Positions 1 to 4,811 of a DNA stretch of 5,367 nucleotides are shown here, piece by piece. Every line of letters begins with the position of its first letter. Position 1 is the first letter of the stretch. The notes under the pieces are model-generated. The model was not told the DNA's origin. It ran no database searches and saw only the letters and a program-made list of their open reading frames with translations. The translations under genes and the position numbers were made by a program. Origin of the DNA: Gammaproteobacteria bacterium (GTDB lineage Bacteria; Pseudomonadota; Gammaproteobacteria; UBA9214); NCBI GenBank assembly GCA_029881775.1, contig JAOULY010000166.1, positions 1-5,367 of the forward strand, read 5' to 3'.

Positions 1-585
1 ACTGGCGTGATAATCGGCGGAACCATATCCAATGCAAGCTTTGTGCATGCAACCAATGCACTAACCGGAGCCACCAGTACCGGCTATGTAAATTACAACC
101 AGGGACATGGCTCCTGGTTTGCTGATGTTGGAGGGCTTGGATTTGGCGACAACCCGATAACAGTCACTGCCGATTCAGACGGGACAGGCCGCAGTACTGC
201 AAATGCATATATCACTTTAACAAGACCCCTCCAGCCGTTAGATGAAATTTTCAACGCGCCAAACCAATTCTCTGCCAACACCTACTGGACCGATGCTCAT
301 TCATATAATCAGTCGCATAAAATCGCGCTCTTTGCGGATGGAACAGGAAGATCAACAACCAGATCGGCGCTGAGTGAAGACGCTGGTGGCGTAGTTGACT
401 TTACCTGGACCATGCCTGGCCCGGATTCCGTCCTTATTACGAACTGCCCATCCTGTTCATTTCAAATGATTTCCCGGATATCCGGCTCTATAACTGTAGA
501 TGCTTTCAACGGCCAGATTGAAACTACAGGTGGAGCGAGTGAACTCGCCTTACACGCCTTTACCCTCACTGCCGGTGTTTTGTAG
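1..585 (+). CDS. C-terminal part of a probable secreted protein with an Ig-like module (5' end outside the window)
   Basis: The frame is open from the first base and ends at TAG 583-585. A GTG lies at 7-9, but no ribosome binding site can be seen and the protein reads straight through, so this is the tail of a longer gene. Codons 1 to about 75 look like one bacterial Ig-like repeat: a Gly/Asn-rich strand, then SWFADVGGLGFGDNPITVTA and a closing ITLTRP, matching the usual '...W.a.v.l..GdN.ItvtA.D..G......i.vt.P' pattern of cell-surface Ig repeats. The remaining ~118 residues form a second module I do not recognise. It holds a CPSC pair (Cys codons 149 and 152) and is rich in Ser/Thr/Gly, as exported beta-sandwich proteins are. 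A short motif recurs in both modules (DGTGRSTA, then DGTGRSTT). Role inferred: extracellular or surface structural or adhesive protein. There is no PEP-CTERM-like or other sorting tail at the C-terminus. Confidence is high for a real coding end and low for function. Confidence 0.75.
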   Translation, partial: TGVIIGGTISNASFVHATNALTGATSTGYVNYNQGHGSWFADVGGLGFGDNPITVTADSDGTGRSTANAYITLTRPLQPLDEIFNAPNQFSANTYWTDAHSYNQSHKIALFADGTGRSTTRSALSEDAGGVVDFTWTMPGPDSVLITNCPSCSFQMISRISGSITVDAFNGQIETTGGASELALHAFTLTAGVL

Positions 586-587
586 CC

Positions 588-603
588 GTTCCTGCGCAGG
601 AAC
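588..603. repeat. Perfect 16-bp palindrome just after a stop codon
   Basis: GTTCCTGC is followed directly by its reverse complement GCAGGAAC, three bases past the TAG of the preceding gene. As RNA it could form a 6-bp stem with a GCGC loop. There is no T tract after it, so it is a poor match to an intrinsic terminator. It could be a weak 3'-end hairpin or a protein-binding site. Confidence 0.4.
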
Positions 604-875
604 AGGTACGTCGTGAGTTGCCGCATAGTTAAACCTCGCTGGTCGCCCGTTTGGTTCAGGAGGCAATTGTCAGTCGCCTGGTGCAGCGCGTGATCAGGAC
701 AGGCAGCATTCCACTTCTCTTTCCAGGCAGCCACCCGTTCATCAACTGGAATTTACAGCCATTTATTAATTCTACTGACGAATATCAACTCAATTTTCCC
801 GTACAGGTGATAATTTCTCAGACCATGAACTGGTTTATGAGTACAAAAATATCTTTTCATACACCATTATTATCT

Positions 876-880
876 GGAGG
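876..880 (+). promoter_or_regulatory. Ribosome binding site of the GDSL lipase gene
   Basis: GGAGG lies six bases before ATG 887-889. This fixes the start of the lipase, because the next residues form a signal peptide. Confidence 0.8.
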
Positions 881-886
881 CACATC

Positions 887-1936
887 ATGATTACTTTTAG
901 ATACCAGCAACCGGGCATCTTTCTCTTGCTGCTATCCATCCTGGTAGCCGGCCGTGCCAGCGCAGAAGTATCTTACAACGGGCTGGTCGTTTTCGGAGAC
1001 AGCTTGTCCGATCCGGGTAACAAGTATGTTGTAACAGGATTATCCAATACACCACCCTATGACCTGCTGGACGACTTCCTGGTACCCGACGGCCCCTATA
1101 CCCGTGGCGGCTTGCATCACAGTAACGGAAACACCTGGGTAGAACAGTATGCAAAACCGCTTGGCATGGGCAACCTGGTACGCCCGGCACTGCGGAATCC
1201 CGGTGTCGCAACAAACTACGCCTACGGGGGAGCAAGGGCACGCGACGCATCGGTGACCAGCCCGAATATGCACCTTCCCGAGCAAGTCAGTACCTATCTC
1301 GCCAGCCTCGCTGATTCCGGTGGCACTGCCCCGCCTGACGCCCTGTATGTGATTTTTATCGGCGGTAATGACATCGCCCCGGATGCGGTTACGGCATTTG
1401 CCACCATCAATCCCGGTGTTGGAATAGGAATTATCATTGATGCGTTTGCTTCGGTAGGAGACAGAGTTGCAGAACTGTATACGGCAGGTGCCAGGAAGTT
1501 CCTGATCATGAACGTCCCGGATATGGGCCTGATTCCGGCAATGAATCCGCCGTTAAACGTACCCCAGGCCTCGGGACTAGGCACCTGCCTGTCAGTACTC
1601 TATAACAACGGCAGTCCACTTCCATTTCCCTACGACCAGTTTTGCCCTCCCTTCCCGCCTGGGATCCCGGGGCTTGATGCTGTACTTGATCAACTCGAGG
1701 CAAACCTTACCGGGATCGAGATTATCCGCTTTGATACATTTGACAAGCTCCAGCAGATTGTCTTGTTTCCTGAAGGTTTTGGCCTGCTGAACGGAAGCGA
1801 TCCCTGCGTAACACCGGAAGTTCCACCCTTTGCCTGCATGAGTCCGGACGATTATGTTTTTTGGGATGGTACTCACCCGACAAAGGCGACACATGGTGTC
1901 ATTGCCAATGAAGTGGCAGCCAGGCTTGCTGAATAA
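887..1936 (+). CDS. Secreted SGNH/GDSL-family lipase or esterase
   Basis: This 349-residue protein is predicted to hydrolyse ester bonds of lipids or other acyl esters outside the cytoplasm. Residues 1-27 are a Sec signal peptide (hydrophobic IFLLLLSILVAG, cleavage likely after ASA-27). The mature protein opens with the GDSL block I, VVFGDSLSDPGN, with nucleophile Ser39. Block II is AYGGARA with Gly114/115 as oxyanion donor. Block III is IGGND with Asn161. Block V is DGTHPT with Asp327 and His330 completing the triad. NVPDMGLIPA at 209-218 is also typical of the COG3240 (phospholipase/lecithinase/hemolysin) group. The length is normal for that group without an autotransporter domain, and none follows. 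Four cysteines (234, 253, 307, 317) sit in the second half and may form disulfides, which suits export. The ATG is supported by GGAGG six bases upstream. The exact substrate (phospholipid, acylglycerol or polysaccharide ester) cannot be told from sequence. The gene appears monocistronic: 301 bases separate it from the gene before and 447 from the gene after. Confidence 0.93.
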   Translation: MITFRYQQPGIFLLLLSILVAGRASAEVSYNGLVVFGDSLSDPGNKYVVTGLSNTPPYDLLDDFLVPDGPYTRGGLHHSNGNTWVEQYAKPLGMGNLVRPALRNPGVATNYAYGGARARDASVTSPNMHLPEQVSTYLASLADSGGTAPPDALYVIFIGGNDIAPDAVTAFATINPGVGIGIIIDAFASVGDRVAELYTAGARKFLIMNVPDMGLIPAMNPPLNVPQASGLGTCLSVLYNNGSPLPFPYDQFCPPFPPGIPGLDAVLDQLEANLTGIEIIRFDTFDKLQQIVLFPEGFGLLNGSDPCVTPEVPPFACMSPDDYVFWDGTHPTKATHGVIANEVAARLAE

Positions 1937-2005
1937 ACCGTGAGAGCAGACCGGTTCGTTTGATCCTTGTGTCGGGTCTCGCCTAAAAGGAAGCGAATGG
2001 ATCTA

Positions 2006-2100
2006 TTTTTACTTCCTTCGCCCCTGTCAGGCAAATGTAGGGTGCGCCGTGCGCACCGGGGATGCTTACAACAGCGACTGGTGCGCACAGCGCACCCTAC
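2006..2100. repeat. Repeat element copy 1: 52-bp unit plus nested GTAGGGTGCGC palindrome
   Basis: Bases 2006-2057 are identical to 3619-3670 (52 of 52 by eye). The last 21 of these (2037-2057) form the left arm of a palindrome whose right arm is 2080-2100, complementary at 20 of 21 positions. Each arm is itself a small hairpin: GGTGCGC-CGT-GCGCACC on the left, GGTGCGC-ACA-GCGCACC on the right. The 22-base core, 2058-2079, begins GGGGATGCTT and ends CAGCGACT. The design (GTAGGGTGCGC termini, no coding capacity, intergenic site) is that of a small non-autonomous palindromic repeat or MITE. Such GTAGGGTGCG-type repeats are widespread in proteobacteria as far as I recall. The first 31 bases (2006-2036) are shared by both copies but lie outside the palindrome. 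Confidence 0.85.
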
Positions 2101-2108
2101 GGCGTAAA

Positions 2109-2147
2109 AGGGGATGGAGGGATTAATTTATATTCCCTCCATCCCCT
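2109..2147. repeat. Hairpin repeat R1 (GGGGATGGAGGG family, REP/RAYT-like)
   Basis: AGGGGATGGAGGGA (2109-2122) and its exact reverse complement (2134-2147) form a 14-bp perfect stem around an 11-base AT-rich loop. Related hairpins or half-hairpins occur at 3499-3536 and 4691-4715, so this is a dispersed family and not a chance terminator. The GGGGAYGGAGG-ATTAATTT pattern resembles repeats associated with REP-associated tyrosine transposases in gammaproteobacteria; that link is from memory. It starts nine bases after repeat element copy 1. Read on the minus strand the stem is followed by TTTT, so it could end transcription entering from the right. Confidence 0.75.
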
Positions 2148-2334
2148 CTCACCCAGGAACTGAGACGACCCAAAGATGAGGCTCAGGAATTTACAAGACT
2201 GACTCATACAAAAGCACTGTTGATGACCTCTATCGAACAACTAGCGCACATTTGTATCTACAGTCTGCATGATAATCATGAATTTGTGATATTTTAATTT
2301 GTTGATTCAGGTCAGATATTCCCGTTTCATTATT
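2148..2334. other. Gene-free stretch upstream of the Ig-like protein promoter
   Basis: No open frame with a usable start or coding character was seen on either strand. The stretch becomes AT-rich from about 2265 toward the promoter. It contains a 13-bp odd palindrome, CATGAT-A-ATCATG (2268-2280). Its GATAATCAT matches the middle of the Fur-box consensus, but only 12 of the 19 consensus positions agree over the full box. Confidence 0.45.
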
Positions 2335-2343
2335 TGTTATAAA
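2335..2343 (+). promoter_or_regulatory. Probable extended -10 promoter of the Ig-like protein gene
   Basis: TG-T-TATAAA is a good extended -10 element (five of six to TATAAT, with TG one base upstream). The expected -35 position holds GATATT, a poor match, as extended -10 promoters allow. Transcription would start near 2350, giving a leader of about 34 bases before ATG 2384, with the ribosome binding site in place. Confidence 0.45.
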
Positions 2344-2370
2344 AAGTTCAGCAAGTTTGAGAGTGCATCT

Positions 2371-2375
2371 GGAGG
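2371..2375 (+). promoter_or_regulatory. Ribosome binding site that decides the start at 2384
   Basis: GGAGG lies eight bases before ATG 2384-2386. An in-frame TTG at 2357 would place this site inside the coding region and put charged residues ahead of the signal peptide, so the ATG is preferred. Confidence 0.8.
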
Positions 2376-2383
2376 AAAAAATA

Positions 2384-3472
2384 ATGATTAAATTATTTCG
2401 TGCCTTATTGGCTCTGGTGTTTCTTTTCTATTTTGGCGCAGCCAGCTCAACACCTTTAACGGGTTCTCTACACGTCTATGATCCGTTTGGATTTGATTTC
2501 TGTGAACCTCCTGGTACTGGCGCCTGCGGAGACCCCCTTACGGGTGATTACGATGCAACAGCAGGCACACTCAGCTTCGACCCGATTCTCTTTTTAGGTA
2601 CCGACATCATCACAAACACTGTTGAACTCCTTCCTGTAGGGACGCATACACGCAGTGACGGATTCGGGGGAACAATAACGGCTTCTGTCAATCCAGGCCA
2701 GATCGGCGCGTACATAATTCTGGAATGGGATATCAATATTTTACCGACATTCATGGTATGGGACGTTGCAGGCCCCGTTAGCTCGCAAACCTTTATCCCG
2801 GTTGACAGCGATGGCGACGGCATCCCCGGCCATGCCGTTGCAGGTGGACCCTTCCCGGGCTTTACCGGCATCTTCGAATTCGTGGTAGAAGAGCCTGGTC
2901 CGGATGTTGACATCACACTCGCAGTAACCGGTGGCACTACACATGAATGCGCCAGTACAAATGGTACTGTCGTTGAAATCAGTGCAAATCTCAGCCTAAC
3001 CGGTGGCGCCATACTTGAAAGTATTTCCTGGACCGTCGATGGGCTTCCTGCTGGCTCAGGCACGACAATTAATACGGCACTTGAACCTGGTTCGCACGAC
3101 ATAAGCGCTACGGCACTGACAACAACAGGCGAAACAGATACCGAAACAGTGACGGTCAACATCGTTGACACTACAGCACCGGTACTGGATGTTGCTTTCA
3201 TTGACGATCGCAGCGGCATGCCTGTATCCCACATTGATCGACCCAATGTTCAATGGATTAAAGTGCAGGTCTCAGCCGCGGACGCATGTGACGATAGCCC
3301 GCAAACCCATGCTGTAGGAGGATTTTCCGTACAGGATGGCGACCTGCTTAAGATTCAGGGCAATAATGACACGGTAACCATGACCACGTCCAAGATCGAC
3401 TTGTCAGGCACGGCGACGGATGCCAGTGGCAACAGCAGCAGTGGAATAGCAACATTACACATTACTGACTAA
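2384..3472 (+). CDS. Secreted protein with a DSDGDGIPG domain and C-terminal Ig-like modules
   Basis: The protein has 362 residues from the chosen ATG. Residues 1 to about 22 are a signal peptide (MIKLF, then a hydrophobic run ALLALVFLFYFGAAS), so it is exported. Residues ~25-170 form one domain with a close Cys pair (C40, C48), a GQIGAYIILEW...FMVWDV stretch and the acidic loop DSDGDGIPG (141-149) followed by GGPFPGF. This arrangement recalls a family of exported proteins, often with PEP-CTERM tails, that I know only as uncharacterised; the acidic loop could bind calcium (inference). Residues ~173-261 look like an Ig/PKD-type repeat (SWTVDG, then GSHDISATALTTTGETDTETVTVNIVD). From DTTAPVLDV (~262) a further Ig-like module follows, ending SGTATDASGNSSSGIATLHI. 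No PEP-CTERM, LPXTG or autotransporter tail is present, so it is probably periplasmic or released. The gene stands alone, flanked by repeats on both sides. Function is not known. The first gene in the window is another Ig-like exported protein, but the two tails do not look alike. Confidence 0.85.
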   Translation: MIKLFRALLALVFLFYFGAASSTPLTGSLHVYDPFGFDFCEPPGTGACGDPLTGDYDATAGTLSFDPILFLGTDIITNTVELLPVGTHTRSDGFGGTITASVNPGQIGAYIILEWDINILPTFMVWDVAGPVSSQTFIPVDSDGDGIPGHAVAGGPFPGFTGIFEFVVEEPGPDVDITLAVTGGTTHECASTNGTVVEISANLSLTGGAILESISWTVDGLPAGSGTTINTALEPGSHDISATALTTTGETDTETVTVNIVDTTAPVLDVAFIDDRSGMPVSHIDRPNVQWIKVQVSAADACDDSPQTHAVGGFSVQDGDLLKIQGNNDTVTMTTSKIDLSGTATDASGNSSSGIATLHITD

Positions 3473-3495
3473 ATTGCTTTTCGTCACAGGCAAGT

Positions 3496-3536
3496 AAAAA
3501 GGGAACGGAGGTTTAATTTTATCCCTCCGCTCCCTT
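3496..3536 (-). terminator. Candidate intrinsic terminator for the sulfotransferase transcript
   Basis: Reading on the minus strand, the R2 stem (13 pairs, one mismatch) ends at 3499 and runs into a U tract made by the complement of AAAAA at 3496-3500. It lies about 185 bases past the sulfotransferase stop codon, so the transcript would first cross the palindromic repeat at 3650-3713. Confidence 0.4.
3499..3536. repeat. Hairpin repeat R2, possible terminator between convergent genes
   Basis: AAGGGAACGGAGG (3499-3511) pairs with CCTCCGCTCCCTT (3524-3536) over 13 positions with one A.C mismatch, around a 12-base AT-rich loop. It belongs to the same family as R1 (2109-2147). It lies 26 bases after the stop of the Ig-like protein gene. 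On the minus strand the stem is followed by TTTTTAC, a good intrinsic-terminator tail for the sulfotransferase transcript coming from the right. On the plus strand only TTATTC follows, so termination of the Ig-like gene here would be weaker. Confidence 0.7.
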
Positions 3537-3618
3537 ATTCAGTAGCCCCGCATCTGCAGGGCATACTGTTTATAGGGATGACCGAACGTCAGGTCTGGTC
3601 GGAGTTGATACACCTCAA

Positions 3619-3713
3619 TTTTTACTTCCTTCGCCCCTGTCAGGCAAATGTAGGGTGCGCCGTGCGCACCAGTCGCTGTTGCAAGCATCCCCGGTGCGCA
3701 CGGCGCACCCTGC
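3619..3713. repeat. Repeat element copy 2: same 52-bp unit, palindrome core inverted
   Basis: Bases 3619-3670 repeat 2006-2057 exactly and in the same direction. The palindrome arms are 3650-3670 and 3693-3713, complementary at 20 of 21 positions. The 22-base core, 3671-3692, begins AGTCGCTGTT and ends AGCATCCCC. It is the reverse complement of the copy 1 core with one difference, so the core points the other way while the left flank does not. The element ends seven bases before the sulfotransferase stop codon. On the plus strand the right arm is followed by GATGTTTTT, so it might also help end transcription of the Ig-like gene. Confidence 0.85.
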
Positions 3714-3720
3714 GATGTTT

Positions 3721-4593
3721 TTAAATGACGGTAGCTGCCAGACCCAGGAAACGCAGGCACCCTGATTCGAGTTCCGCATATGCGCGGTTAATTATTTTCT
3801 TTTCCAGTTCAGGTGTAAGCAGGTCCCTGTAAGCGCCCACTTTACCCTGGCGGATAAAACGACCAGGCTTGAATGCAGGATTGCCCGATTCGGCCTGTAC
3901 TGAAAACTTTTCGTCATGCGCCTTCATCCAGTCGAATGAACTATATTTCAGCACCTGTGCTTTTTGTCCCGGAGTAACTTCCCAACCCAGGAACGCGGCA
4001 ATCTGGTCAACACCCGCGGCAAGATCGCGCTTCAGATCCATATATCGAAGCAACAGCACTTTTTCATGGTTATGGTAAGGCCACCAGCTTTTGACATTGC
4101 GGTACCAGGCTGCGAATTCAAGCCAGTTTTCGACATGCGCGGCAAATGAAGCGGGACGCTGGTGTCCGGACGCTTCCAGCGCCTCATCGGTCATGTTCAT
4201 CAGGTGATGGTAGAAACTTACACAGCACTCGCGCGGATCCCGTACAGTAAGAACGATACTTGCCGTGCCGAGCCCCGGCGTTTGCTCCGCGGTGCAGTGG
4301 GTCTTGAAAAGACGCGGCCGTGGCAGGGCATCGTATTCGTCGAGCACTTGTTGCCAACTTTTGCCCTCGCGCGGGCGTTCCAGCCAGGGGACCACGGCGT
4401 CGATGTTGTCAAAATCCGGATCGCCCCCGCTGCGCATCTGGTACAGAATCTGTTGCATCCAGGTCGTGCCCGCCTTGGGTGCAGTGGTAATAAGCACATC
4501 GGATTCCACTGCCTGAAAATGGGCCAGCAGCCAGGGATCGTGGGTGCCATCCGGCCGGCCCCACTTCGGGTCTGGTAATGCAGTGTCCGACAT
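3721..4593 (-). CDS. PAPS-dependent sulfotransferase, cytosolic SULT-like (Sulfotransfer_1 family)
   Basis: This 290-residue enzyme is predicted to move a sulfuryl group from 3'-phosphoadenosine 5'-phosphosulfate to a hydroxyl or amine of an acceptor. The 5'-phosphosulfate loop is TAPKAGTTW (37-45). Catalytic His99 lies in LFKTH, as in eukaryotic SULTs. The 3'-phosphate site is VRDPRECCVSFYHH (117-130), with Arg118 and Ser126 at the standard eight-residue spacing. The C-terminal RQGKVGAYRDLLTPE (248-262) corresponds to the RKG..GDWK..FT cofactor and dimer region. The length is close to the ~295 residues of cytosolic SULTs. There is no signal peptide or membrane segment, so it acts in the cytoplasm. 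The acceptor is unknown; small hydrophobic alcohols or phenols, lipids and secondary metabolites are all possible. The ATG at 4593 gives a normal N-terminus, but the ribosome binding site is weak (AAGGA 12 bases away, GAAG 5 bases away). By eye the gene is GC-richer than its neighbours (not counted). It is transcribed toward the Ig-like gene and divergently from the membrane-protein gene. Confidence 0.92.
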   Translation of the reverse strand: MSDTALPDPKWGRPDGTHDPWLLAHFQAVESDVLITTAPKAGTTWMQQILYQMRSGGDPDFDNIDAVVPWLERPREGKSWQQVLDEYDALPRPRLFKTHCTAEQTPGLGTASIVLTVRDPRECCVSFYHHLMNMTDEALEASGHQRPASFAAHVENWLEFAAWYRNVKSWWPYHNHEKVLLLRYMDLKRDLAAGVDQIAAFLGWEVTPGQKAQVLKYSSFDWMKAHDEKFSVQAESGNPAFKPGRFIRQGKVGAYRDLLTPELEKKIINRAYAELESGCLRFLGLAATVI

Positions 4594-4631
4594 AGTGACT
4601 TCGTGTCCTTGCTTCTATCGCATTAATCTAC

Positions 4632-4655
4632 AGACAAATGGAAATGCATTTGTCT
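4632..4655. promoter_or_regulatory. Perfect inverted repeat, candidate operator at the sulfotransferase promoter
   Basis: AGACAAATG (4632-4640) and CATTTGTCT (4647-4655) are exact reverse complements separated by six bases, making a 24-bp dyad. It covers roughly -6 to +18 relative to the start point predicted from the minus-strand -10 box at 4657-4662. A repressor bound there would block transcription. The form (9-bp arms, short spacer) suits a dimeric helix-turn-helix regulator. No regulator gene is visible in the window. An RNA hairpin in the leader is the alternative reading. Confidence 0.5.
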
Positions 4656-4656
4656 A

Positions 4657-4687
4657 ACTATACAAGCTCTTTCAATACAGGTGGCAA
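4657..4687 (-). promoter_or_regulatory. Possible promoter of the sulfotransferase gene
   Basis: On the minus strand TTGCCA (4682-4687, five of six to TTGACA) and TATAGT (4657-4662, five of six to TATAAT) are separated by 19 bases, which is longer than the ideal 17. The start point would fall near 4650, about 57 bases before the ATG, within the inverted repeat. Confidence 0.35.
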
Positions 4688-4690
4688 TAA

Positions 4691-4715
4691 ACGGGGACGG
4701 AGGAATTAATTTAAA
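4691..4715. repeat. Half copy of the hairpin repeat family (R3)
   Basis: ACGGGGACGGAGG followed by AATTAATTT matches the left arm and loop of R1 and R2. No complementary right arm follows; TTCTTTCCT at 4722-4730 is at best a decayed remnant. It sits in the divergent control region, so its insertion could have affected the promoters of either neighbour. Confidence 0.55.
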
Positions 4716-4811
4716 GACGCATTCTTTCCTAGTGTGAATACAATGCACGGCGTAGGATAATGACGTGTAATACAAATATCTGCTATTCAGGCTGAATGAA
4801 AGGATAATTAT
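4716..4811 (+). promoter_or_regulatory. Leader region of the membrane-protein operon
   Basis: Two possible -10 boxes are visible, TACAAT (4739-4744, with TG upstream at 4735-4736) and GATAAT (4756-4761). Neither has a good -35 box, so the promoter is not settled. AAAGGA at 4799-4804 is the ribosome binding site, seven bases before ATG 4812. Confidence 0.35.

Larger units (their letters stand above)
586..886. other. Intergenic gap upstream of the lipase gene
   Basis: This gap of 301 bases has no convincing gene. The first ~150 bases are GC-richer, and the minus strand happens to be open there. The second half (about 735-886) is AT-rich, as a leader or promoter region would be. A GATAAT at 809-814 could be a -10 box, but no matching -35 box is seen at 16-19 bases, so I do not call a promoter. 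A 16-bp palindrome directly follows the preceding stop codon and is listed separately. Confidence 0.5.

Noticed and set aside
462..734. Minus-strand open frame of 90 codons across the first intergenic gap
   Set aside because: Part of it is the antisense of the left-edge gene. The portion in the gap (AAWKEKWNAACPDH... to LFLRRNGY) looks somewhat protein-like and might be a gene remnant, but I know no family that matches and no start signal is visible.
651..890. Plus-strand open frame of 79 codons running into the lipase start
   Set aside because: It would start at TTG with no clear ribosome binding site, its composition is not protein-like, and its end spans the AT-rich leader and ribosome binding site of the lipase gene.
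1936..1956. AACCG...CGGTT inverted repeat after the lipase stop as a terminator
   Set aside because: The stem is only five pairs with an 11-base loop and no clean T tract, so it is too weak to call.
1981..2100. Integron attC-like site, because GCCTAAA and a folded palindrome lie next to a cassette-like gene
   Set aside because: The RYYYAAC/GTTRRRY core pairs and the bulged-arm layout of attC are not present; the palindrome instead belongs to the GTAGGGTGCGC repeat type.
2548..3246. Long minus-strand open frame (232 codons) opposite the Ig-like protein gene
   Set aside because: It is a Ser/Pro/Val-rich shadow of the plus-strand gene, which has a signal peptide, a good ribosome binding site and recognisable modules.
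3539..3760. Minus-strand open frame of 73 codons across repeat copy 2
   Set aside because: It starts inside the sulfotransferase gene in another frame and runs through the palindromic repeat, so it is not a real gene as it stands. Only its last ~30 codons might be an old gene end; that is noted under findings.
4162..4578. Plus-strand open frame of 138 codons opposite the sulfotransferase
   Set aside because: It is antisense to a gene with complete sulfotransferase motifs and has no ribosome binding site or recognisable domain.
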